A DNA stretch of 5,493 nucleotides from DATLBY01 sp035526665 (GTDB lineage Bacteria > Acidobacteriota > Terriglobia > Bryobacterales > Bryobacteraceae), in assembly GCA_035526665.1 (NCBI GenBank), contig DATLBY010000416.1:1-5493 (forward strand), read 5' to 3'. The first letter of the stretch is position 1. Every line of letters begins with the position of its first letter. Both the position numbers and the translations under genes were made by a program. This document shows, piece by piece, positions 1 through 5,211 of this stretch. The notes below the pieces were generated by a model, which searched no databases, was not told the DNA's origin, and was given only the letters and a program-made list of their open reading frames with translations.

Positions 1-1
1 T

Positions 2-652
2 CAGTTCTTCCCGCAATTTGAAGGCTACATCTGGGTTTTCCCCCGCAACGGGCACGTCTCGGTCGGTATCTGCGGCAAAGGGGCGTCGGCCCAAAGTTTG
101 CGTGCGCGCCTGGAAGATTACATGCGGAATAACGATCTTCCGATTCAGGGTTCGACGTTGTACGGTCACGTTCTGCCGTCTCTGGAAAAACCTGCCTGGC
201 GTTCCAACCGGGTTGCCGGCGAGGGATGGCTGGCGGTGGGCGACGCTGCAGGACTGGTCGACCCGATCACTGGCGAGGGAATTTACTACGCGATCCGCTC
301 AGCGGATCTTGCGGCAAGCATGCTGGTGGCCGACGTCCACTCGGCCGCCGAGCGTCCGGAGGCCTACCGGTCGCTGTTGGAACACGATTTTACGGCCGAC
401 CTCGAGTTTGCGGCGCGCCTCGCCAAGCGGCTGTTCCTGGGGCGGTTTATCTATCGCGATGTACCCGCGCGCATGATCCAGTTCATGCGCCGCAGTCCCA
501 CTTATTGCGACCTGATGCAGGATCTTTTCGCCGGAACGCAAAACTATCTCGACCTGAAATCGCGTCTGATGCGCAGCCTGCACGGTACCCTGCACGAGAT
601 ATTAATCAACGCCTTCCTGCGCCGGCTGATCCCGGAGACGGGCCGGGCCTAG
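2..652 (+). CDS. Geranylgeranyl reductase family FAD-dependent oxidoreductase, C-terminal 216 residues (5' partial)
   Basis: The reading frame is open from base 2 to a TAG at 650-652, and the N-terminus, with its Rossmann GxGxxG, lies before the window. Numbering from the first residue visible here, GYIWVFPRNGHVSVGI (about 8-23) is the typical substrate-domain strand of this family. GDAAGLVDPITGEGI (about 80-94) is the second FAD-binding signature (GD, then P-x-T-GEGI) of the flavin monooxygenase fold. The remaining C-terminus (about 100-216) is helical and ends in a basic stretch. The family (COG0644-like) includes enzymes that saturate isoprenoid chains of chlorophyll, archaeal lipids and menaquinone, as well as unrelated oxidoreductases, so the substrate cannot be assigned. 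The full length is usually 370-420 residues, so roughly half is visible. It lies 12 bases before hemL on the same strand, suggesting co-transcription. The superfamily call is firm and the specific reaction is unknown. Confidence 0.85.
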   Translation, partial: QFFPQFEGYIWVFPRNGHVSVGICGKGASAQSLRARLEDYMRNNDLPIQGSTLYGHVLPSLEKPAWRSNRVAGEGWLAVGDAAGLVDPITGEGIYYAIRSADLAASMLVADVHSAAERPEAYRSLLEHDFTADLEFAARLAKRLFLGRFIYRDVPARMIQFMRRSPTYCDLMQDLFAGTQNYLDLKSRLMRSLHGTLHEILINAFLRRLIPETGRA

Positions 653-664
653 CCCAACTACTCT

Positions 665-1939
665 ATGAAGCACGAACGATCCGAAGCGCTCTTCGCGAGG
701 GGACAAAAAATTATCCCGGGCGGCGTCAATTCGCCTGTCAGGGCATTCCGCGGCGTCGGCGGCACACCGGTCTTTATCGCGCGCGGTGAAGGCTCAAGGC
801 TATTCGATGTGGACGGGAACGACTATGTCGATTACGTCTGCTCCTGGGGTCCGCTGCTGCTGGGCCATCGCCCGGAACCGGTAATTCACGCCTTGCAGGA
901 GGTACTTGAGATCGGTACCAGCTTCGGGGCTCCCACCGAGCGCGAACTGGATCTGGCCGAACTGATCCGCGATGCCGTGCCTTCCATGGAACTGGTCCGC
1001 CTCGTAAATTCCGGCACCGAGGCCACGATGAGCGCCCTCCGAGTCGCGCGCGGATTTACCGGCCGGGACCTCACCATAAAATTTGAAGGCTGCTATCACG
1101 GCCACGTGGATTCACTGCTGGTGAAAGCGGGATCCGGCGTAGCCACCCTGGGTCTGCCGGATACAGCCGGAGTACCCGCCCGTTTTGCGGCCACCACGAT
1201 TGCGCTGCCCTTCAATGATTTGCCGTCGGCGGAGAAGGCGTTCCGCCGGCGCGGCGACAAAATCGCGGCTGTGATTGTGGAGCCCATTGCCGGCAACATG
1301 GGCTGCGTTCCGCCTGCCGCGGGCTTTCTGCAGGGATTGCTCAGCCTTTGCGAGAAGTACGGCGCGCTCCTCATCCTCGATGAGGTGATGACGGGCTTTC
1401 GAGTCTCCTACGGCGGTGCGCAGGAGCTTTATGGCATCCGCCCGCACTTGACTACGGTGGGAAAGGTTATCGGCGGCGGCTTGCCGATCGCTGCCTATGG
1501 AGGCCGCGCCGATATCATGTCGAAGGTCGCTCCGCTTGGTCCTATTTATCAGGCAGGTACGCTCTCGGGGAACCCGCTGGCAGTCTCCGCCGGACTTGCC
1601 ATGCTCAGATATCTGAAATCAAATCCCGCAGTTTACGATCTGCTCGAAAAGCGGTCCGCCGCCGTGGTGGCGGCAATTCCGCCGCAGATCACGGTCAATC
1701 GCGTCGGCTCGATGTTCACGCTGTTCTTTACCGACCAGCCGGTAACGGATTACGAGTCCGCGAAGCGCTCCGACGTGGAGGGATTCAAAAAATTCTTCCA
1801 TTGGATGCTGGATCGCGGCATCTATCTCGCGCCTTCCCAGTTTGAAGCGGCCTTTGTATCCGCTGCGCACACTGAGAGGGATATCAGGAAGACAGTGGAT
1901 GCCGCCGCGGAGTTCTTTGCGGCTCACTTCAAAAACTGA
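665..1939 (+). CDS. hemL: Glutamate-1-semialdehyde 2,1-aminomutase (HemL)
   Basis: This PLP enzyme converts glutamate-1-semialdehyde to 5-aminolevulinate in the cytoplasm, the last step of the C5 route that begins with glutamyl-tRNA (HemA) and feeds heme and other tetrapyrroles. It is complete at 424 residues, the usual family length. Visible signatures are IPGGVNSPVRAF (about 17-28), VNSGTEATMSALRVARG (114-130), the substrate-loop region EGCYHGHVDSLLVKAGSG (141-158), LILDEVMTGFR (236-246) with PLP-contacting Asp239, and TTVGKVIGGGLP (263-274) with Lys267 as the expected Schiff-base lysine. QAGTLSGNPLA follows (296-306). The ATG at 665 gives the N-terminus normal for HemL. No Shine-Dalgarno sequence is visible in the 12-base gap, so translation may rely on coupling to the gene upstream. 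The 3' end overlaps the convergent small gene by 16 bases. hemA and the other heme genes are not in the window. GSA aminomutase, rather than a generic class III aminotransferase, is very likely. Confidence 0.97.
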   Translation: MKHERSEALFARGQKIIPGGVNSPVRAFRGVGGTPVFIARGEGSRLFDVDGNDYVDYVCSWGPLLLGHRPEPVIHALQEVLEIGTSFGAPTERELDLAELIRDAVPSMELVRLVNSGTEATMSALRVARGFTGRDLTIKFEGCYHGHVDSLLVKAGSGVATLGLPDTAGVPARFAATTIALPFNDLPSAEKAFRRRGDKIAAVIVEPIAGNMGCVPPAAGFLQGLLSLCEKYGALLILDEVMTGFRVSYGGAQELYGIRPHLTTVGKVIGGGLPIAAYGGRADIMSKVAPLGPIYQAGTLSGNPLAVSAGLAMLRYLKSNPAVYDLLEKRSAAVVAAIPPQITVNRVGSMFTLFFTDQPVTDYESAKRSDVEGFKKFFHWMLDRGIYLAPSQFEAAFVSAAHTERDIRKTVDAAAEFFAAHFKN

Positions 1940-2388
1940 CGTGCCGTAAAGGCGGCCACCCCCAAAAAAAAGGTCAAACTCAATGCGATGATGAGCACTC
2001 GCTTCTCGGGAGGCAGCGTCTTCGGCTGCACCACGCCCATCGGCTGTGTTTCGATTTTAAGCTCCACATTCGTGGCGGAACGCCCCTCGATCCGATTATC
2101 CAGCAGCAGCACATACTCGCCGGGCTCGACCACCTCGTAACGGAAGTGAGCAAACTTTTGAAAACCAGTGGAGTAGAGGGGATGATGGCTTTTCCCGGCG
2201 TGGAAGCGCTCTGCATCCAGTCTCGTCATCAGCAGGCCTTGCATGCGTGAGGCTTCGGGCGGGACCGAAAACGTCGCTTCCACCACCGTATGCGGCTCCT
2301 GCACATCAATGCGTACGGCAGTCCAGCGTGACGCCGGAACCTGGACGACGCCGTTCGTCAAAACGGTCAGTAGCGCCAGCCATATCAT
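1924..2388 (-). CDS. Unrecognised membrane-anchored periplasmic protein (signal peptide, beta-rich domain, C-terminal helix)
   Basis: The protein has 154 residues and I do not recognise its family. The hydrophobic N-terminus (MIWLALLTVLTNGVV, 1-15) looks like a signal peptide with almost no charged n-region. Residues about 22-115 alternate polar and hydrophobic residues as a beta sandwich would, ending in PGEYVLLLDNR (89-99) and a strand at about 107-113. A proline-rich linker (116-127) leads to one helix (131-148) and a tiny tail, ARQFLK, so the domain should face the periplasm. This order resembles p24/GOLD proteins, but that is only a layout and motif resemblance. The ATG overlaps the TGA of the amidohydrolase (ATGA, 2385-2388), with GAAGGA two bases before it, so translation is probably coupled. 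The 3' end overlaps hemL by 16 bases on the opposite strand. An eight-base T run followed by five Gs in the gene (1971-1959) falls in the codons of the C-terminal helix. Confidence 0.75.
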   Translation of the reverse strand: MIWLALLTVLTNGVVQVPASRWTAVRIDVQEPHTVVEATFSVPPEASRMQGLLMTRLDAERFHAGKSHHPLYSTGFQKFAHFRYEVVEPGEYVLLLDNRIEGRSATNVELKIETQPMGVVQPKTLPPEKRVLIIALSLTFFLGVAAFTARQFLK

Positions 2389-4007
2389 CGTCCTTCGGGG
2401 TAGACCGTCTTTCCGCCGACCACAGTCATGGTGACCTTGGCATCCAGCAGGTCACGATCCGGCACCTGCATGATGTCCTGGGAGAGTACAACAAAATCCG
2501 CCAGCTTGCCGGGCTCCAGCGTTCCTTTATCTTTCTCTTGAAATGCCGCGAATGCGCCGGCCGCTGTCCAGCTGTGGAGCGCTTCCGCGCGTGTCAGCTT
2601 CTGATCGGGCAGGAAGCCTCCGGGCGGATTTCCGTCACGATCCTGCCGCGTCACAGCCGCGTAAAACCCCCAGAGCGGATTCGCGCTCTCCACCGGGAAG
2701 TCTGAGCCGTTCGTAATCGTGGCGCCAGCCGCCTGGAATCGCCGCGAGGCCCACGCCCCCAGCAGGCGGTCCGGACCCAGACGGTCCGCCGCCCAGCGCA
2801 TATCGCTGGTGGCATGAGTCGATTGGATCGACGCGATTACGCTGTATTTCGCAAACAGCGCGAAATCGGGCAGCGAGACCACCTGGGCATGCTCGATTCG
2901 AAAGCGCTTGTCGTTATGGCTGCGTAAAACGGCTGCGTAAGCGTCCAGAACAGTACGGTTTGCGCGATCGCCAATCGCATGGGTGGCCACTTGAAAACCT
3001 GTCTTCACAGCGGCGCGGGCTACGCCTTCGATCTCCTCCCTGGAGAGGATCAACAGGTCGGAGTTTGTCTTGTCGTCCGCATACGGTTGCCAGAAGGCCG
3101 CGCCGCGCGAACCCATGGCGCCATCGGCCATGAGTTTGATGGTCCGTACCGTCAGGTGCTCCCCTATCTCCGGGCCGCGCTTCTGGTACTCCTGCCATAG
3201 ATCGCCCGTACCGCCGATCATCGCGTAGATCCGCACCGGCAGTTCCTGCGCCGCCAGTAATTCGCGGTAGGCGTTGAGTTCCGCCGCGCCGATCCCGGCA
3301 TCATGGACCGTCGTCATTCCGAGCCGGGAACACTCCTGCGCCGCTCGCCTGAGCATCCGCTTCACCTGTTCCGGCGTTCGCGCCGGTATCTTCGACGTCA
3401 CCAGTGCCTGGGCGCGGTCAATCAGGATCCCGGTGGCGTTCCCGGCCTCATCCCGTAGGATTCGTCCGCCGGGCGGATCCGGCGTGTCTTTGTGAATGCC
3501 CGCAATCTCCAGAGCTTTGCGGTTGGCCCAGCCGGCGTGACCATCCACGCGCGTCAGGAAAACCGGATGGTTTGGAGCCGCCTGGGTCAATGAAGAGGCG
3601 TCGGGAAAGCTCCCACCCCAGTTCGTCTGGTCCCACGCCCGCCCCCGGATCCACTCACCGGGCTTCTTTGTGGCCGACGCCTTGCGGACAATCTCCGCTA
3701 CCTGGGGGATCGTCTTTACAGCCCGCAGGTCGAAGGTCTCCAGCATGTCGCCGAGCCCGGCCATGTGGACATGCGAGTCGATCAGCCCCGGTATTACGGT
3801 TGCGCCTTTGAGATCAACCTGCGTGGTGCCCGAACCGATGTAGCGGGTCAGATTGTTAGCTACCGCGACGATTCTCCCGCTCCGGACGGCGAGCGACGAG
3901 GCCTGCGGCTGAGAAGGATTGCCCGTATAAATGAGGGCGTTTGTCACCACCATATCCGCCTGCTGCGCCGCCGGAGCGGCTGCAAACAAGGCTAGAATAA
4001 GGAGCAT
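2385..4007 (-). CDS. Exported metal-dependent amidohydrolase (amidohydrolase 3 / YtcJ-like)
   Basis: This is a 540-residue TIM-barrel hydrolase of the amidohydrolase superfamily that presumably hydrolyses amide or C-N bonds of an unknown small substrate. Residues 1-14 (MLLILALFAAAPAA) form a signal peptide without a lipobox Cys, so it should act in the periplasm or outside. The mature chain opens with a typical beta-sandwich strand (VVTNALIYTGN, 20-30). Metal-site residues in order are DSHVH (His79, His81), Lys291 in IKLMADGAMGSRGA (the probable carboxylated lysine), His343 in THAIGDRA, His373 in IEHAQ and Asp436 in GSDFPVE. Thus the full set of ligands is present. LEPGKLADFVVLSQD (497-511) is the closing beta-sandwich segment. 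I chose the ATG at 4005-4007 because it starts the signal peptide; an in-frame ATG at 4139 would add 44 unlikely residues and run across the divergent gene. No Shine-Dalgarno is visible. It is coupled to the small membrane protein downstream. Confidence 0.9.
   Translation of the reverse strand: MLLILALFAAAPAAQQADMVVTNALIYTGNPSQPQASSLAVRSGRIVAVANNLTRYIGSGTTQVDLKGATVIPGLIDSHVHMAGLGDMLETFDLRAVKTIPQVAEIVRKASATKKPGEWIRGRAWDQTNWGGSFPDASSLTQAAPNHPVFLTRVDGHAGWANRKALEIAGIHKDTPDPPGGRILRDEAGNATGILIDRAQALVTSKIPARTPEQVKRMLRRAAQECSRLGMTTVHDAGIGAAELNAYRELLAAQELPVRIYAMIGGTGDLWQEYQKRGPEIGEHLTVRTIKLMADGAMGSRGAAFWQPYADDKTNSDLLILSREEIEGVARAAVKTGFQVATHAIGDRANRTVLDAYAAVLRSHNDKRFRIEHAQVVSLPDFALFAKYSVIASIQSTHATSDMRWAADRLGPDRLLGAWASRRFQAAGATITNGSDFPVESANPLWGFYAAVTRQDRDGNPPGGFLPDQKLTRAEALHSWTAAGAFAAFQEKDKGTLEPGKLADFVVLSQDIMQVPDRDLLDAKVTMTVVGGKTVYPEGR
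3993..3998 (+). promoter_or_regulatory. Candidate -10 element (TAGAAT) for the MauE-thioredoxin gene
   Basis: TAGAAT matches the consensus TATAAT at five of six positions and fits the TANNNT form. It ends seven bases before the ATG at 4006, which would place transcription start at or one base before the start codon and give a leaderless mRNA. The AAGGAG at 3999-4004 is only one base from the ATG, too close to work as a normal ribosome binding site. No recognisable -35 box lies 16-18 bases upstream. The element sits inside the amidohydrolase signal-peptide codons. Confidence 0.4.
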
Positions 4008-4929
4008 GGAAGACAGTATTGCACACCCCCCCTTGCGCGCCGGTGCGTTTGAACTGCCGGCGTGGAAGAGCGTGGTGAACGTGGCTGCGGCCCTGCTGCT
4101 GGCGATTTTGTTCGTGGTTGCAGGCGTCTGGAAGATCACCGATCCACTGAGCGCATCGGCCCGGATGATTCAGGCCAAGGTTCCCGCGGATCTCAGCCTG
4201 GCCGCCGCCATCCTCTTGGGCATTGCCGAAACCTTCGGCGGAGTGCTTCTGGTTGTTCCTCGGTTTCGCCGTTGGGGCGCCTGGCTGACCGGCGGGTTGC
4301 TGGTGGTATTCATGATCTACATTGGCGTCCACTACAACGCTCTCCGCGGCGAGGAATGTAGCTGCTTCCCGTGGATCAAACGGGCGGTCGGCCCCGGCTT
4401 TTTCATCGGCGACGCGGTCATGCTTTTATTCGCATTCATGGCGGGATATTGGGCCAGACAGCCCGAAAGCAAGCGGAGCGCGGCCATCATCCTGGGAGCT
4501 GTCAGCGTCTTCGCCCTGGCCTCCTATGGGGTTATCTACGCCCGTCAAACCGGTTTGAAGGCGCCGGATGCAATCACCGTCGATGGACAGCCGGCCTCGC
4601 TGCAGCACGGCCGGATCTTTCTTTATTTCTTCGACCCCGAATGTTCCCACTGCATTGAGGCCGGTCAGCGCTTGGCCAAGCTCAACTGGAAGGATACGAA
4701 GGTCATCGGAATACCGACGGCGCAACCGCGCTTCGCAAAAGCCTTTCTGAACGATACTGGATTGAAAGCCGGCATCTCGAATGACCTGGAACTCCTCCGG
4801 CAGACCTTCAAGTTCGTCGCCGGCCCCTTCGCGGTGGCACTCGAAAACGGCCGTCAGAAAGAGGCCTTCAACAACTTTGACCAGGAGCACCCAGCTAAGG
4901 ATTTACGGAGCCTGGGGTTTGTGGATTAA
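4006..4929 (+). CDS. MauE/DoxX-like membrane protein fused to a periplasmic thioredoxin-like domain
   Basis: The 307-residue protein has five predicted helices (about 22-41, 62-84, 92-112, 129-150, 158-178), then a thioredoxin-like domain (about 188-307). The first four helices resemble MauE/DoxX redox membrane proteins, including the cysteine pair in EECSCFPW (Cys118, Cys120) between helices 3 and 4. The C-terminal domain has a redox motif, ECSHC (Cys213, Cys216), after the strand IFLYFFDP, and Pro274 in VAGPFAVALENG fits the cis-proline position. Basic residues after helices 2 (RFRRW) and 4 (RQPESKR) place those loops in the cytoplasm, so both cysteine pairs should face the periplasm. MauE is needed for disulfide formation in methylamine dehydrogenase; I infer a thiol/disulfide relay with unknown partners. 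I chose the ATG at 4006 because an in-frame ATG at 3931 lies inside the divergent gene. The end overlaps the cytochrome c gene by 11 bases. Confidence 0.85.
   Translation: MEDSIAHPPLRAGAFELPAWKSVVNVAAALLLAILFVVAGVWKITDPLSASARMIQAKVPADLSLAAAILLGIAETFGGVLLVVPRFRRWGAWLTGGLLVVFMIYIGVHYNALRGEECSCFPWIKRAVGPGFFIGDAVMLLFAFMAGYWARQPESKRSAAIILGAVSVFALASYGVIYARQTGLKAPDAITVDGQPASLQHGRIFLYFFDPECSHCIEAGQRLAKLNWKDTKVIGIPTAQPRFAKAFLNDTGLKAGISNDLELLRQTFKFVAGPFAVALENGRQKEAFNNFDQEHPAKDLRSLGFVD
4013..4018 (-). promoter_or_regulatory. Candidate -10 element (TACTGT) for the amidohydrolase gene
   Basis: Read on the minus strand, TACTGT fits TANNNT and ends five bases before the amidohydrolase ATG (4007-4005), so transcription could begin on the start codon itself. 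The match to TATAAT is weak (three of six) and there is no visible -35 box. Support comes mainly from the mirror-image arrangement with the element on the other strand and from the absence of a Shine-Dalgarno sequence. It lies within the first codons of the divergent gene. Confidence 0.25.
4907..4910 (+). promoter_or_regulatory. Ribosome binding site (GGAG) that supports the TTG start of the cytochrome c gene
   Basis: GGAG lies eight bases before the TTG at 4919, inside the last codons of the MauE-thioredoxin gene. It is one of the few convincing Shine-Dalgarno sequences in the window. No ATG in this frame lies near the signal peptide, so the site decides the start. Confidence 0.55.
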
Positions 4930-5149
4930 GAATCTCACGCTGCTGACGCTCGCAGTTGCGATCACACCTGCCTTGGATCTCAAACGGAGTTGCACGCGCT
5001 GCCACAGTCTGGCAGTGGTGCGCGCGCAGCATCTTTCGCGGGAAGAATGGCAGCAGGAAGTGAATAAGATGACCGCGATGGGGGCGAAGGTCCAGAATCG
5101 CGAGTCGCTTCTGGACTATCTGGCGCGGAAATACGGTACGCGCAAATAA
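4919..5149 (+). CDS. Small monoheme cytochrome c
   Basis: This 76-residue exported protein starts with TTG. Its N-terminus (MWIKNLTLLTLAVAITPA) has one lysine, a hydrophobic core and a likely cleavage near residues 18-20. CTRCH (Cys25, Cys28, His29) is a class I heme-attachment motif, with His29 as one axial ligand. The segment W44-x6-M51-x2-MGA and the final DYLARKYG helix match small cytochromes with an axial Met in the later half; Met51 or Met54 is the candidate. The mature chain is only about 56 residues, short even for a minimal cytochrome c. The TTG at 4919 has GGAG eight bases upstream; an in-frame ATG at 4781 would create a long overlap with no signal peptide. The 11-base overlap with the MauE-thioredoxin gene suggests coupled translation and a shared redox role, perhaps taking or giving electrons at the periplasmic face. 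That partnership is inferred. Confidence 0.82.
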   Translation: MWIKNLTLLTLAVAITPALDLKRSCTRCHSLAVVRAQHLSREEWQQEVNKMTAMGAKVQNRESLLDYLARKYGTRK

Positions 5150-5187
5150 CCAAGGCGGCAAAACCGGATACCGGCCTGCCGCCCTGG
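5150..5187. terminator. Hairpin between convergent genes, possible weak terminator
   Basis: The sequence from 5150 to 5160 pairs with that from 5177 to 5187, giving ten base pairs with one A-C mismatch; the core is GGCGGCA (5154-5160) against TGCCGCC (5177-5183). Inside the loop, CCGG-ATA-CCGG (5164-5174) can form a second small stem. On the plus strand no T run follows. On the minus strand the stem is followed by TTATTTGCG, so it may better terminate the peptidase transcript. It fills most of the 62-base gap between the cytochrome and peptidase genes. Confidence 0.45.
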
Positions 5188-5211
5188 GGTACTACTTGCG
5201 GGGGTAAAATC

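Noticed and set aside
226..789. Plus-strand open frame of 187 codons spanning the oxidoreductase and hemL
   Set aside because: It runs out of frame through two recognised genes; its product is rich in Arg, Gly and Ala with no motif, as expected for a GC-rich shadow frame.
1658..1674. Perfect six-base inverted repeat (GCCGCC, five-base loop, GGCGGC) inside hemL
   Set aside because: It is explained by Ala and Val codons in a GC-rich gene, has no T run after it and is in the middle of the coding sequence.
3404..3811. Plus-strand open frame of 135 codons inside the amidohydrolase
   Set aside because: It lies antisense to a gene whose catalytic residues are all in the other frame, and the product is Pro/Arg/Ser-rich with no recognisable domain.
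3931..4005. Upstream extension of the MauE-thioredoxin protein to an ATG at 3931
   Set aside because: The added 25 residues are the other-frame reading of the amidohydrolase N-terminus, and the ATG at 4006 with a -10 element before it gives a normal short cytoplasmic N-terminus.
4008..4139. Upstream extension of the amidohydrolase to an in-frame ATG at 4139 (584 residues)
   Set aside because: The extra 44 residues are not signal-like, the true signal peptide begins exactly at the ATG at 4007, and the extension would lie antisense to the first helices of the MauE-thioredoxin gene.
4426..4890. Minus-strand open frame of 154 codons opposite the MauE-thioredoxin gene
   Set aside because: It is antisense to helices and the CXXC motif of a clear gene and shows no signal peptide, domain or ribosome binding site.
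4781..4918. ATG at 4781 as the start of the cytochrome c gene
   Set aside because: It would put about 46 Ser/Thr/Arg-rich shadow residues ahead of the signal peptide and overlap the upstream gene by 149 bases, while TTG at 4919 has a well-placed GGAG.
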